DNA of 64,000 nucleotides from Paenibacillus sinensis (GCF_019904155.1 NZ_JAHCMB010000048.1:1-64000); one strand, 5' to 3'; positions 51,056 through 61,282 are shown, counted from the stretch's first letter. Numbers and translations: made by a program. Notes: a model not told the origin generated them from the sequence alone.

Positions 51056-52603
51056 TCATGGCTCCACCCTAGCCAGCGGCTCGACTGCCGGTCCCTCCAG
51101 CACTTCACCGTCATAGGAGAAGCGGGAGCCGTGGCAGGGGCAGTCCCAGGAACGTTCGCTCTCGTTCCATGCGCATTCACAACCCAGATGTGTACAGGTC
51201 CGGTCTACGAGATGAATACCGCCTTCGGGGTCCTTGTAGGCTCCGACGCGTCTGCCGTCATGTCGGACTACAGCGCCTTCGTCCGGCTGAAGCTCTTCCA
51301 GCTTACGGTGGATGAGCTCCACCTTGCCTTCTATGAGCTCATTCGCAACGTTCAAATTCTGCACGAGGAAATTCTTGATGCCGGGAACTGCCTTGAACCG
51401 GGAAGGAGCATAGAGCTCTGTGTACGGATTGTGTTTGCGCATGATCTGATCGGTGATGAGCCGGGCCGCCAGGGTGCCGTTTGTCATGCCCCATTTGGCG
51501 AAGCCTGTGGCTACATAGATTTCCTTGTCATCGGACATTTTGCCGATATAAGGGACTAGGTCCATCGTTACGAGATCCTGGGCCGACCAGCGGAAGGGGA
51601 TGGACCGGATGCCCAGGAGCCCCCCGGCGAACGTCTCCAGATTCTCGTAATGGCCGAACGTGCATATGCTCTGTCCGGTTTTGTGGTTCTCGCCGCCTGC
51701 GATAACGAGCCGCTTGCCTTCCCATTCGACTGCCCGGAGAGAGCGCTTCGGTCCTCCGGCACTCAGGTACATGCCGCCTTCATAATCTGATTCGGGCTCG
51801 AAGGCCAGCGCGTAAGAACGCTCCGCGTGAAGAAGGGTGAAGTACAGATGTCTGCCGTCGTAGAAGGGAAAATGGGAAGCCGAGACCGCGTGCCGGCACT
51901 TGATCCGGTGATTGCCGTGCTCGGTGAACAGCGTAAGTCCGTCGCCGCTTTCCACTTTTTCCCCGATGGCCGTGTGCTCATAGACAACTCCGCCCTTAGC
52001 ATGGATCTTCTGAAGCAGTCCCTTCAGGTATTCGAGAGGGTGAAAGCGGGCCTGTCCCGGAAGCTTGATTGCTCCGCCGATCTGCATAGGCAGAGACACA
52101 TAATCGACCCACTCACCGGGAAGGCCTAGCTTGCGGTAAGCCTCGAACTCCTTCCTCAGGGTCTTCAGCGTCTTATCATCGCCGATGGGACTGTAGAGGT
52201 AGGCGTCCTCCCGTTGTATTCCGCAGGATAGGCCGAGCTTCTCCGCTGTTTGCAGAATCCACTCCATCCCTTCGTTGTTCGAACGGTAGTAGGCCAGAGC
52301 CTGTTCTTCTCCGAAATGCTTCAGCAGATTGTCATAGATCAGCCCGTGCTGGGCCGTGATCTTGGCGGTTGTGAAGCCTGTCGTGCCGGTCAGCAGCTCG
52401 TCTGCTTCCAGGAGCGTAACCTTATAGCCGGCTTCTGTCAGCAGATAAGCGGTCGTTATACCGACGATGCCCCCGCCGACGATGGCCACCTCTGTTGTAT
52501 GATCCTCGGCCAGTCTTGGAAATGACGGCAGCTCAGTGGTTCTTCTCCACAGCGATTCGGGCATTTTTGGCAGACTTTCCTGCCGTGTATATTCCGGGTC
52601 CAT
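51056..52603 (-). CDS. FAD oxidoreductase with C-terminal Rieske domain (YhfW-like)
   Basis: A 515-residue protein. DAO-type FAD domain: EVAIVGGGIVGITTAYLLTE, LLTGTTGFTTAKITAQHGLI; C-terminal Rieske [2Fe-2S] domain with Cys470-x-His472 (CTHLGC) and Cys488-x-x-His491 (CPCHGSRF). This fusion is known in Bacillus YhfW. It probably oxidises an amine-type substrate and passes electrons through the cluster. AAGGAGG precedes the ATG. A 590-base gene-free gap lies upstream. Confidence 0.92.
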   Translation of the reverse strand: MDPEYTRQESLPKMPESLWRRTTELPSFPRLAEDHTTEVAIVGGGIVGITTAYLLTEAGYKVTLLEADELLTGTTGFTTAKITAQHGLIYDNLLKHFGEEQALAYYRSNNEGMEWILQTAEKLGLSCGIQREDAYLYSPIGDDKTLKTLRKEFEAYRKLGLPGEWVDYVSLPMQIGGAIKLPGQARFHPLEYLKGLLQKIHAKGGVVYEHTAIGEKVESGDGLTLFTEHGNHRIKCRHAVSASHFPFYDGRHLYFTLLHAERSYALAFEPESDYEGGMYLSAGGPKRSLRAVEWEGKRLVIAGGENHKTGQSICTFGHYENLETFAGGLLGIRSIPFRWSAQDLVTMDLVPYIGKMSDDKEIYVATGFAKWGMTNGTLAARLITDQIMRKHNPYTELYAPSRFKAVPGIKNFLVQNLNVANELIEGKVELIHRKLEELQPDEGAVVRHDGRRVGAYKDPEGGIHLVDRTCTHLGCECAWNESERSWDCPCHGSRFSYDGEVLEGPAVEPLARVEP

Positions 52604-53193
52604 CCCGTTTCCTCCTTCATTATACAGTCATCATTACATTTATTACCACTGAAGTGGGAATAGAAACTTGATGTAAGCTGCATGAATTGAAGAGGAAGAA
52701 ATCAATCCGCGGGTAGAATTGACAAGACAGCAGGGGAGCTGCAGGTGGCAAAAACGAAGTCTTGGTGCGGCTTCGGGCCGCAGAGCAACAGACGCAGGCA
52801 TATAGATTTTGGGCGTAATTTTGGACGGAATCCGGTGGTATCCGCGCAGTAGCTTCACGGTTTAACGGCAAAGGCGTTTGCGCAAGAGCGTCGGATTGCA
52901 TTTATTCAAAGCCAGGAGCGTGCCGATGAACGATAACTTCATTTGTGAGCCGTCCGGACAAGGCTCGGGTGCAATGGAAGCGGCGTGAGTGCCGGGAATG
53001 TGGGGAGTCACGGAGTGGTGCACTATTAGCAACTGGCAGCTATTAGCAACTGGCAGCCGGCTGGCGCTCCGTGATCCTGCACTATTTGATTTCTCCAGGA
53101 CAATGATTCCGGATTCCTGGTTCCCGCCGGACTTCTGTACGACCCGCCAGATTCCTGCTCATCGTCCGCTTCGGGTAACGATCAGGAGCCCGT
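52604..53193. other. Gene-free interval with a 17-nt tandem duplication
   Basis: Between the divergent Rieske gene promoter side and the GGDEF gene's 3' end I see no credible gene. It holds two adjacent perfect copies of CTATTAGCAACTGGCAG (53,023-53,039 and 53,040-53,056) inside a loop flanked by TCACGGAG and CTCCGTGA (about 53,008 and 53,067). A 13-mer at 52,864 (AACGGCAAAGGCG) also occurs at 34,506. The rest looks like decayed sequence. Confidence 0.6.
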
Positions 53194-54300
53194 TTAGTAA
53201 TCGGCAGTGCGTACTTTATTTCTGCCCGCATTTTTGGCGGCGTACAAGGCTTTGTCCGCGTATTGGAAGAGCAGGGCTCCGTCTGGGTCCTGAATGCTCT
53301 CCGGATACGATGCCGCTCCTACGGAAATGGTAATATGGATTTTCTTGCCGGCTGGGAGCGTGAAGTTGTCGCTGTCTACCGCCGCACGAATCCGCTCCGC
53401 GGCTTTCTGCGCCTGGTACAGCGGACAGTCCGGAAGAATGACGGTGAATTCCTCCCCGCCGTTCCGGGACACGATATCGTAGGTCCGGGAAATGCTCGAG
53501 AGACGGCGGGCGAATTCCATCAGGATCGCGTCTCCCGCAGGATGGCCGTAGGTGTCGTTGATCTGCTTGAAATGATCGATGTCGATGGCGAGAAGCGACA
53601 GGCACTCTCCCCGGCGTTCGGCGCGTGCAATCTCAGTATCCAGATGCCGGTGAAACTGGCGGAGGTTATTCAGGCTGGTCAGGTAGTCGGTCGTAGCGTT
53701 CAGCTCAAGCTGGGTATAGAGGTCGTTGGAGCGGTAGATGTACTCGGCGACATAATAGATGGCAAGACCGGCGGCAGCCGTGATGGTGAACTGCAGCGGG
53801 AAAAAGTTCATAACAAGCCGGATGTCTCCCAGATTGTTCACAAGCGTCAGCAGCATAATGCCCAGACAGAGCAGATTGCCGACGTTAACCTTGCGCAGGC
53901 GGGACCACGGAAGTATGGAGATCCAGCAGCAGCAGATGCCTGCAATCAGCAGGGAGACAGCGGCTGAGATCGAATTATAGGAAGCGCCGTACACAAGGAT
54001 GCGGCTGACGGACAGCAATAGGGTGCAGATCAATCCGGGAAGCCAGCCGATATACGACGAGATCAGCACGATGGTCAGATGTCTCAGATTTGCATAGGTG
54101 TCCGGACCCACCGGAAACGAATAGCTCATCAGGACGATGCCGAAGCATCCGAAGAGCAGCCCCGCATTGACGCGGGTGATCCTGCTGACGGAATGGCCGG
54201 CGATGTTGTATTTTTTGGACAGCATCCCCGACAGAAACAGAAACGTGACGAGGATGCAGAAATTAGCGAACAGGCTGTTCAATAGTTCAATTATCAGCAT
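53194..54300 (-). CDS. 5TM-GGDEF diguanylate cyclase
   Basis: A 368-residue protein: five to six membrane helices of the 5TMR-LYT type (SYSFPVGPDTYANLRHLTIV) and a GGDEF domain with TDYLTSLNNLRQFHRHL, IDIDHFKQINDTYGHPAGD and SRNGGEEFTVILPD. An I-site RTYD lies five residues before GGEEF, so product inhibition is expected. It lacks an EAL domain and thus should only make c-di-GMP, in contrast to the other two proteins here. Confidence 0.92.
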   Translation of the reverse strand: MLIIELLNSLFANFCILVTFLFLSGMLSKKYNIAGHSVSRITRVNAGLLFGCFGIVLMSYSFPVGPDTYANLRHLTIVLISSYIGWLPGLICTLLLSVSRILVYGASYNSISAAVSLLIAGICCCWISILPWSRLRKVNVGNLLCLGIMLLTLVNNLGDIRLVMNFFPLQFTITAAAGLAIYYVAEYIYRSNDLYTQLELNATTDYLTSLNNLRQFHRHLDTEIARAERRGECLSLLAIDIDHFKQINDTYGHPAGDAILMEFARRLSSISRTYDIVSRNGGEEFTVILPDCPLYQAQKAAERIRAAVDSDNFTLPAGKKIHITISVGAASYPESIQDPDGALLFQYADKALYAAKNAGRNKVRTADY

Positions 54301-54495
54301 AGGGGAATCTTGAGCTCCTCTGACAAAAATGGCTTGGCCGTAATCAGCTGCGGCTCGAGTCTATTTTATCGGAATTTACAGTAAAAGTGTTGACGTTTTT
54401 TGTCGAATTGGATCGAAATATTGGCGATTTTTTAGATTGCAGCTCGTTATACGCTTCCTTTCAACAGGAATGGTTTACCCGGATTGACCGGAGCA

Positions 54496-54510
54496 TATAA
54501 ACGATTTATA
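54496..54510. promoter_or_regulatory. Possible Fur/PerR box
   Basis: TATAAA-CGA-TTTATA is a perfect inverted repeat 26-35 bases before the fur-type gene, similar in composition to PerR boxes; autoregulation is an inference. Confidence 0.4.
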
Positions 54511-54545
54511 CTTGATCTAAAAATAAAATAGTTAGGATGATTGAT

Positions 54546-54941
54546 GTGAGACATATAAACCTGACTTCACAGCGCCAAGCTGTCTATGATATTGTCCGTG
54601 ATTCCCATGACCATCCCACCGCCTCCGATGTGATGAACCGTCTCGTCGAGAAGGGCCACAACCTTGCTTATGGAACCGTGTACAACTCTCTTCGCTACCT
54701 GACCGACAAGCAGTTGATCCGCGAACTGAAGCTGGGCGAGGCGGCGAGCCGTTACGACGCCCGGATGGATGAGCACCAGCATATTATCTGCGAGGTGTGC
54801 GGAGCCGTCGACGAAGTCATGACGCATGTACCGGAGCAATGGATGGATTCGGTCGCCAGAGAGACCGGGTACAGCATCGGGCATGCGCATGTCGTCTTTA
54901 GCGGCGTATGCCCCTCTTGCCGCAGCAAAGTGGTGAACTAA
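54546..54941 (+). CDS. Fur-family regulator (PerR-like)
   Basis: A 131-residue protein: NLTSQRQAVYDIVRDSHDHP, TASDVMNRLVEKG, AYGTVYNSLRYLTDKQLIRE (DNA-binding helix) and DEHQHIICEVCGAVDEVMTH with CPSC near the end (structural zinc). PerR-like residues suggest peroxide sensing, but Zur or Fur cannot be excluded. The GTG at 54,546 is likely (AGG nine bases upstream); an ATG at 54,537 abuts the SD. Confidence 0.85.
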   Translation: MRHINLTSQRQAVYDIVRDSHDHPTASDVMNRLVEKGHNLAYGTVYNSLRYLTDKQLIRELKLGEAASRYDARMDEHQHIICEVCGAVDEVMTHVPEQWMDSVARETGYSIGHAHVVFSGVCPSCRSKVVN

Positions 54942-54989
54942 GCCTCTTACAGAGGCCAAGGCGATTCGAAGCAACGAATACCTGAATCG

Positions 54990-55031
54990 AAAGACGCCTC
55001 CTTCGGAAGCATGACGGAAGGAAGCGTCTTT
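54990..55031 (+). terminator. Terminator after the Fur-family gene
   Basis: AAAGACGC and GCGTCTTT flank an inner TCCTTC/GAAGGA pairing, followed by a short T run. Confidence 0.85.
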
Positions 55032-55260
55032 GTGCTGTTTGACTCAGGGAATATGAGAATGCTCAAGAAATATAGAGAGTAAAAGTAAATAAATGGCTGA
55101 TGGCTACCGATATACTGATATACCTTATGTACGCGTCCGTATCTCCTTAGTACGCCTGCGCACTGATTCAGCAAGAAGCGCCCGTCCGAACTCCGGCAGG
55201 TCTGACTCCCATGCTCTTGGCGTGTACGCTAGGTTAACAGAAAGAAATGGGGGATTGGAA

Positions 55261-57342
55261 ATGCCTGAACCAAAGAAGGTGCGCCTCAAGATGCGTACCA
55301 AGCTGGCGGCCACGTACCTGATTGTGCTGCTCATCCCGAGTCTTGTCGTCGCAGGTCTGACCTTCAGGTCTGCAAGCAGCAATCTGGGCGATCAACTGGC
55401 CGGAAGCGCCCGGGAGAGCGTAGAAACGGTCAATGAGATCGTTGATAATAATATGGCCTCCAAAATCAATGACGTCAAATATTTCGTCGACGCCCTCTCC
55501 TCCGACACAGTCAACAGCGGTCCCGACGGATCAGGCTACGGCGAGTTGAAGGATAGGCTGAAGGAATATGCCGCCATACATCCTGATGTGCTTAATGTGT
55601 ATGTGGGAACCAAGCAAGGCAAGGTTATTACATCGTCGGACAAATCACTGCCTGCGGGCTTTGATCTGCGGACCGACGCTTCTTATGTCAATGCTGTGAA
55701 GAAGGGACAGGGCGTTGTCATTTCTCCTGTGTCCCAGAATGAACACGAAGAAACGGTTGTCTCTCTTTCCTCCGTTCTGAAGGATGGAGACGGCGTATTT
55801 GTCATACAGATCGACCTGAAGCAGCTGGCGGAGCTGGTCAACATGAAGGTTGGCAAGAGGGGATATATTTTCATCATAGACAGCAGCAAGAAGTTCGTCG
55901 TACACCCGATAGAGAAGGTGGGTCAGGAAGCGAAGCAGGCTTTTTTTCTGAAAATGTTCGACAAGGACTCCGCCACCTTCGACTATACGTATAACGGAGT
56001 TCCTAAAGAGATGTCCTATCTGATCAATAAAGCGACGGGTTGGAGAATCGCCGGCACCATCGACAAGAGCGAAATCTCGGAAGCCTCGGTGGAAGTCCGG
56101 AACACGGTTATCATCGTGCTCTCCTTGTCCGTTCTGCTCGCGCTTGTGCTGATTGTCTTCATGATCCGTTCGCTCCTGAAACCAATCCGCCGGCTGGGAC
56201 ATGCAACCGAGGTTATCAGCCGCGGCGATCTCTCCCAGGACATCGGCTCTTTTGGAAATGATGAAATCGGTGAGCTTGCCGCGCACTTCAAGACAATGGT
56301 TACCAGCCTAAGAGAGATGATTACCGGCGTTCAGGAAATGACGGACAGCGTCTCCTCCTCGGCAGCCGAGTTGACTTCAGGCGCGGAGCAGACAACCAAA
56401 GCCATTGAGCATGTCACCGTGGCGATTCAGGAGGTAGCGGCCGGAGGCGAGCGTCAGTTGGAGAGTACGGTGCGCGGTATTGAGGGCACTTCGGCTACTG
56501 CGGCGGAAGTGTCGAGTCTGTCGAACTACATGAAGGAGGTGTCCGAGGTGATGGGGAAGACCACGGACACGGCGGTGTCGGGCAACGATGCCATAATTCT
56601 TGTTGTCGATAAAATCAACGGCATCCATGAAACGGTCGAGAATCTGGGCGGGGTGATCGGGAACCTGAACGAGCGGGGCGAACGCATCGGAGGCATTGTC
56701 GAGCTGATCATGGGCATCGCCCGTCAGACCAATCTGCTGGCGCTTAACGCTTCCATTGAAGCCGCGCGCGCCGGCGAGCATGGCCGGGGCTTCGCCGTCG
56801 TCGCGACCGAGGTTCGCAAGCTGGCCGAGCAGTCCGAGAAATCGGCCGGTGAAATCGCGGCCGTTATCCAGGCCATCTACAGCGAGATGAAGGAAGCGGC
56901 GGCTCTGATGGATGACGCCAAGGAGAAGGTGTCGGACGGTATCCTGGCCGTAGACACCAGCGGCCGTTCCTTCACACGAATCCGCAAAGCCGTCAAGGGA
57001 GCGGCGGACAAGATCGAAGCCATGAGCCAAGGCGTCCGGACTCTGTCGTCGCAGGCCGCAGGCATGGAGTCGGCGATGGAGGAGATCGGTCTGGTCTCCC
57101 GTGAGACAGCAGCCAATACGGAGACGATTTCGGCGGCGGCAGAGGAACAGTTGGCCTCGGTCGAGGAGATCGCCTCGTCATCCGCGGATCTCAGCCGTCT
57201 GGCGGACGAGCTTCAGGTGCTAGTCAGCCGGTTCAAGCTGTATACGAATGAACAGTCAGAGTCCTCAGGCGGGCCGAACGGCTTGTCCGGAGACAACGCT
57301 CGTTCCGGCGATGACGAACAGACATCCGGAATCGCAAGTTAA
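55261..57342 (+). CDS. Methyl-accepting chemotaxis protein 2
   Basis: A 693-residue receptor: membrane helix ([20 protein letters not shown]), dCache domain (about 35-280, [20 protein letters not shown]), second helix ([20 protein letters not shown]), HAMP, and a signalling domain with the canonical tip [20 protein letters not shown] and [21 protein letters not shown] precedes the ATG at 55,261. The ligand is unknown. A terminator follows. Confidence 0.93.
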   Translation: MPEPKKVRLKMRTKLAATYLIVLLIPSLVVAGLTFRSASSNLGDQLAGSARESVETVNEIVDNNMASKINDVKYFVDALSSDTVNSGPDGSGYGELKDRLKEYAAIHPDVLNVYVGTKQGKVITSSDKSLPAGFDLRTDASYVNAVKKGQGVVISPVSQNEHEETVVSLSSVLKDGDGVFVIQIDLKQLAELVNMKVGKRGYIFIIDSSKKFVVHPIEKVGQEAKQAFFLKMFDKDSATFDYTYNGVPKEMSYLINKATGWRIAGTIDKSEISEASVEVRNTVIIVLSLSVLLALVLIVFMIRSLLKPIRRLGHATEVISRGDLSQDIGSFGNDEIGELAAHFKTMVTSLREMITGVQEMTDSVSSSAAELTSGAEQTTKAIEHVTVAIQEVAAGGERQLESTVRGIEGTSATAAEVSSLSNYMKEVSEVMGKTTDTAVSGNDAIILVVDKINGIHETVENLGGVIGNLNERGERIGGIVELIMGIARQTNLLALNASIEAARAGEHGRGFAVVATEVRKLAEQSEKSAGEIAAVIQAIYSEMKEAAALMDDAKEKVSDGILAVDTSGRSFTRIRKAVKGAADKIEAMSQGVRTLSSQAAGMESAMEEIGLVSRETAANTETISAAAEEQLASVEEIASSSADLSRLADELQVLVSRFKLYTNEQSESSGGPNGLSGDNARSGDDEQTSGIAS

Positions 57343-57359
57343 ATCAAGTCAAATGTCCC

Positions 57360-57392
57360 CCGGCCCCGCCTGAATAGGCGGGGCCGGTCTTT
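57360..57392 (+). terminator. Terminator after chemoreceptor 2
   Basis: CCGGCCCCGCC and GGCGGGGCCGG with a six-base loop, followed by TCTTTTC. Confidence 0.88.
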
Positions 57393-57459
57393 TCTTCCGG
57401 GCATTCTTCCAAGTATACTGAGAATCAACCACAGCGTGGAGAACAGGGGGAGCCGCATC

Positions 57460-58272
57460 ATGGCAGATCAATTACAAGGAATCACCATCGCTCTTGCCGG
57501 TCCGAGAAAATCGGAAGAGCTGGCCAAGCTGGTGGCCAACATGGGCGGAAACGCATTGCTGCGACCTGCTCAGGGAACGGTCTTTCTGGATGGAGAGGAG
57601 CTTCGCCGGGAGCTTGCGGCCTGGATCGCCGATCCGCCGGACTGGAGCATTCTGACGACCGGCATGGGACTGGACGCTCTGTTCGAGTCCGCAGCCGGCA
57701 TGGGGCAGGAGGAGAGGTTCCGGGAGGTTCTGGCAGGTTCAAGCATTGCGGCCCGGGGTTATAAGACTGTGAACGCCCTGAAGAAACGGGGGCTTGTTCC
57801 GGCAGTGAGAGATGATGACGGAAGCACCTCCGGTCTCATCAGAGGTCTTGAGCCCTATGATCTCAGAGGCACCCGGGCAGTGCTTCAGCTTCACGGCGAT
57901 CCCGCGCCGAGGTTGAATGCCTGGCTGCAGGAGGCGGGAGCCTCCGTCCGGCAAATTCTTCCCTACAAGCATCTCCCGCCCGAGGAGGAGAGCCTCGCGC
58001 TGCTTCTGGAAGAGATTGTTCAGGGCAAGCTGGATGCTGTCTCCTTTACGAGCGCGCCTCAAATCCGGTTTCTGGCGGAATATGCGGAGAGCAGGGGGCT
58101 GCTGCCCGCTATGCTTGAAGCATTCGAGACTTCCGTGCTTGCGGTATCGGTCGGCAAGGTGACCGCCGATTCTCTGAAGGAGGCGGGGATCAACCGCATC
58201 GTCGTACCGGAACAGGAACGGATGGGCAGCATGATGGTGGAGCTTGGCCGCTATCTGGCGGCGCGGCGGTAG
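57460..58272 (+). CDS. Uroporphyrinogen-III synthase (HemD-like)
   Basis: A 270-residue protein with the two-lobe HemD pattern: GITIALAGPRKSEELAKLVA, DWSILTTGMGLDALFESAAG, YKTVNALKKRGL, then DAVSFTSAPQIRFLAEYAES and VLAVSVGKVTADSLKEAGIN (GKxTAxxLxxxG). It closes and inverts the tetrapyrrole ring. It is outside a hem operon, so it may be a second copy with a specialised role. The ATG at 57,460 follows AGGGGGAG. Confidence 0.88.
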   Translation: MADQLQGITIALAGPRKSEELAKLVANMGGNALLRPAQGTVFLDGEELRRELAAWIADPPDWSILTTGMGLDALFESAAGMGQEERFREVLAGSSIAARGYKTVNALKKRGLVPAVRDDDGSTSGLIRGLEPYDLRGTRAVLQLHGDPAPRLNAWLQEAGASVRQILPYKHLPPEEESLALLLEEIVQGKLDAVSFTSAPQIRFLAEYAESRGLLPAMLEAFETSVLAVSVGKVTADSLKEAGINRIVVPEQERMGSMMVELGRYLAARR

Positions 58273-58296
58273 CCGCCTGATCCTTCGGCTGCCATT

Positions 58297-58337
58297 AGAG
58301 CATTTCCTGCCGGGCATTGCGGGAGGGAATGCTCTTT
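58297..58337 (+). terminator. Terminator after the hemD-like gene
   Basis: AGAGCATT and AATGCTCT with inner CC/GG pairing, followed by TT. Confidence 0.75.
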
Positions 58338-58450
58338 GGCATTGACTGGAGGGGGCGGCCAATCTGAATGCTCACATGGACATCCGGCACCATTTTCCTT
58401 ACAATAAAGGCAGCAATACTGGATTCGACGCACAAGGAGGCACCCTTTTT

Positions 58451-59095
58451 ATGGATAAAAGAAAATGTCTGCTGCTGGGTGAATACACGCATCCCCGCTT
58501 TCATCCGCTCCAGGGAGTGGATAAGCAGATTACCCATGTACTCAACGATTTGATGGTAGTCCAGTGTACGGAGAACAAGAAAATGATGCTGGCCGAGAAT
58601 CTCGGCGGCTATGACCTGTGTATCGCCTACAATGAGCTGTGGAACGAGTCCGTCTCCCCGCAGCAGGCATCGGGCCTGCTGAGCTATGTGGCGGGCGGAG
58701 GAGGACTTATCGTTCTACATACCGGCCTCTCGCTCGCGAACCGTTATGAGCTCGCCCAGTTGATTGGAGCCAAATTTACGGGCCATCCCCCTTACACGCC
58801 TCTGCAATTCCGGGTGCTTGCGCCTGATCATGACATTATGGAGGGCATTGAGGACTTTGCGCTGGAGGAAGAGCCTTACCGGTATGAATTCGATCCGTTC
58901 ACCGAGAAGACGGTTCTGATGGAGTACGAAGCGGATGGCGAAACCTGGCCTGCGGCCTGGTGTCACAGCTATGGGCTGGGACGGGTAGTATATCTTATGC
59001 CGGGTCATCACGAGCCTTCGTTCCGTCACCCGGCGATGCGCAAGCTTCTGCTTCAGGCCGCCACTTGGGCGGCGCGGATTCCGCACGTTCAATAA
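58451..59095 (+). CDS. ThuA-like domain protein
   Basis: A 214-residue protein: KRKCLLLGEYTHPRFHPLQG, YDLCIAYNELWNESVSPQQA, LLSYVAGGGGLIVLHTGLSL, HSYGLGRVVYLMPGHHEPSF. This is the glutamine-amidotransferase-like ThuA fold, often linked with sugar metabolism; the catalytic triad of amidotransferases is not evident. AAGGAGG lies before the ATG at 58,451. It stands alone. Confidence 0.85.
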   Translation: MDKRKCLLLGEYTHPRFHPLQGVDKQITHVLNDLMVVQCTENKKMMLAENLGGYDLCIAYNELWNESVSPQQASGLLSYVAGGGGLIVLHTGLSLANRYELAQLIGAKFTGHPPYTPLQFRVLAPDHDIMEGIEDFALEEEPYRYEFDPFTEKTVLMEYEADGETWPAAWCHSYGLGRVVYLMPGHHEPSFRHPAMRKLLLQAATWAARIPHVQ

Positions 59096-59205
59096 ATTCA
59101 TAAATTCAATAAGCTGCAAGCCAGCTGCTTTGTGCGTTATCCCACAGCATGGGGTATAATTTACCCGTTGCCTGCTATTAACGGATACTCTAGGAGGAAA
59201 AGACG

Positions 59206-59574
59206 ATGAGCGATTTGTTTAAGAAAGCTATCTCTTTGGGCGTAGGTCTCACCGTTGTCAGCAAGGAAAAGGTAGAAAAGGCTGTAGACGAGCTTGTGAA
59301 GCGGGGCGAGGTTGCACCCACCGAATCCCGCGCGCTTGTCGACCGGCTGATCGAACGGGGCGAAGAGGAACGGAGCGCCTTCAAGTCGGCTGTTCAGGAG
59401 CAGGTGCAGCGTGTGCTGAAGGAGTTGGATGTTCCGGTCAAGAGCGACGTCGCCGCACTGGAAGAACGGATTGCTGTACTGGAACGCCGTCTGGCAGAGC
59501 TGGAAGGGATTTCGCACCTGGAGGGTACGTACTCCGTCGGCGACGACCGCCTGCCGGATTCCGGCGCGGATTGA
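59206..59574 (+). CDS. Phasin-like coiled-coil protein
   Basis: A 122-residue alpha-helical protein: MSDLFKKAISLGVGLTVVSK, KVEKAVDELVKRGEVAPTES, LEERIAVLERRLAEL. It resembles the phasin-like / polyhydroxyalkanoate-associated proteins that often precede UbiB-type kinase genes. It may help attach the kinase to membrane or lipid surfaces; this is inference. A TATAAT at 59,155-59,160 is a plausible -10. Its stop is four bases before the ubiB start. Confidence 0.75.
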   Translation: MSDLFKKAISLGVGLTVVSKEKVEKAVDELVKRGEVAPTESRALVDRLIERGEEERSAFKSAVQEQVQRVLKELDVPVKSDVAALEERIAVLERRLAELEGISHLEGTYSVGDDRLPDSGAD

Positions 59575-59578
59575 AGGA

Positions 59579-61246
59579 ATGGTTCGGATCAGACATGCCG
59601 GACGCTACCGGTCGATCGCCATGGCGCTGATGCGTCATGGCTTCGGCTATATGGTGGAGGAACTGGGACTGTACCGGGTCCTCTCGCTCCCCCGCCGGCT
59701 CGTGACGCAGGAGGAGCATGCAGGACGTAGCCTCGGGGAACGGATACGCCTCGTCCTGGAGGATTTGGGGCCGACCTTCGTCAAGCTCGGCCAGCTGGCG
59801 AGCACCCGGTCCGATCTGCTGCCAGAGCCGATCATTCAGGAACTGGTCAAGCTGCAGGATCATGTTCCGCCTTTTCCCGTGGAAACGGCCCGGCATATTC
59901 TGGAGCAGGAGCTTGGTCTGACTCTGGAAGAGATCTTCGAAACTTTCGAATCGGCTCCTCTTGCAGCAGCCTCTATCGGGCAGGTGCACCGGGGCATACT
60001 CCATGGCGGCCAGGCAGTGGCCATCAAGATTCAGCGACCCGGAGTAACGCGAATTATGACTCGGGATTTGGAAATTCTCCGTGATCTGGCGGCGCTTGCC
60101 GAGAGGCGCATGGCCTGGGCAAGACAGTATGGAATCTACCGGATGACAGAGGAATTCTCCAGATCCCTTCTCAGCGAACTGGATTACAGCCAGGAAGGGC
60201 GGAACGCGGAGCGGATCGCCCAGCAGCTGGCGGATAATAAATCGGTATATATTCCGGCAATCTATTGGGAGTACTCCTCCTCCCGGGTGCTGACCATGGA
60301 ATACGTGGAGGGCATTACACTGAACCGGCGAGAGGCGCTGCTGAGTCAGGGCATCAGCATGAAAGATACGGCAGAGCGGCTTGTGGATATGATGCTGCGG
60401 CAGATTTTCATCGACGGCTTCTTTCATGCCGATCCTCATCCCGGAAATGTGATGGTTACCCGTGAAGGCAAGATCGCGCTGATCGATTTCGGGATGGTGG
60501 GACGTCTCAGCGAGGACACGAAGGACCATCTGTCGAGCTTGGTCATCGCACTGATGCGCCGGAATACAGATGCAATGGTTCGGGCGATTCTCCGCCTCGG
60601 GGTTGTTCCGGAGGATGCGAACCGTTCGGCCATTTACGAGGATGTAGACCGGCTAAGGGAGGATTATTATGACGTTCCGTTCAGCAGAGTCAGCATCGGA
60701 CGGGCGTTGAATGATCTGTTCGTGGTGGCGCAGCGGCACCGGCTGGTCGTCCCGGCGGAGCTGACGCTGCTCGGGAAGACGATGCTGACCCTGGAGGGCG
60801 TGGTCACGGACCTTGATCCCGGCTTCAGCATTATCCAGATGGCCGAGCCTTTCGGCCGGAAGCTGGTGAAGCAGCGTTTCAGCGGCGGACGTCTTCAGCG
60901 CAAGCTGGTTGGCGGAGTGGCGGAGATCGCGGAAAGCCTCATCGAGCTGCCGGGACAAGCCCGCCAGCTGTCGGAGCTGATCGGCAAAGGCAAGCTGAAG
61001 GTGGAGGTCGGAGTTCCCGAAGTTCAGAACCTGCTCCGCAAGCTGGACCGGATCGGGAATCGGCTGTCATTCAGCATCGTTCTGCTGTCGTTCAGCATCA
61101 TCATGGTCGGCCTTATCGTCGGCTCATCGCTGCGGCGGGACCCTTCGATGATCTGGAATTTCCCGACCGTCGAGATCGGCTCGGTTATCGCGCTGCTGAT
61201 GTTTATATGGCTGCTGTATTCGATTTTCAAATCGGGAAGGTTCTAG
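59579..61246 (+). CDS. UbiB/ABC1-family atypical kinase
   Basis: A 555-residue protein. The KxGQ motif (FVKLGQLASTRSDLLPEPII), the Ala-rich loop (APLAAASIGQVHRG), the lysine in VAIKIQRPG, and the catalytic DGFFHADPHPGNVMV and ALIDFGMVG are all present. Two membrane helices end the protein. UbiB-type ATPases support quinone or lipid metabolism at the membrane. The ATG at 59,579 has GAAGGA before it and sits just after the phasin-like stop. A terminator follows. Confidence 0.92.
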   Translation: MVRIRHAGRYRSIAMALMRHGFGYMVEELGLYRVLSLPRRLVTQEEHAGRSLGERIRLVLEDLGPTFVKLGQLASTRSDLLPEPIIQELVKLQDHVPPFPVETARHILEQELGLTLEEIFETFESAPLAAASIGQVHRGILHGGQAVAIKIQRPGVTRIMTRDLEILRDLAALAERRMAWARQYGIYRMTEEFSRSLLSELDYSQEGRNAERIAQQLADNKSVYIPAIYWEYSSSRVLTMEYVEGITLNRREALLSQGISMKDTAERLVDMMLRQIFIDGFFHADPHPGNVMVTREGKIALIDFGMVGRLSEDTKDHLSSLVIALMRRNTDAMVRAILRLGVVPEDANRSAIYEDVDRLREDYYDVPFSRVSIGRALNDLFVVAQRHRLVVPAELTLLGKTMLTLEGVVTDLDPGFSIIQMAEPFGRKLVKQRFSGGRLQRKLVGGVAEIAESLIELPGQARQLSELIGKGKLKVEVGVPEVQNLLRKLDRIGNRLSFSIVLLSFSIIMVGLIVGSSLRRDPSMIWNFPTVEIGSVIALLMFIWLLYSIFKSGRF

Positions 61247-61282
61247 CCCCTTGCGGGCCAACATCATAGCACAACCGATATA

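Noticed and set aside
52989-53333. 114-residue plus-strand frame in the 590-base gap
   Set aside because: It crosses the tandem duplication and the 3' end of the GGDEF gene and has no SD or motif.
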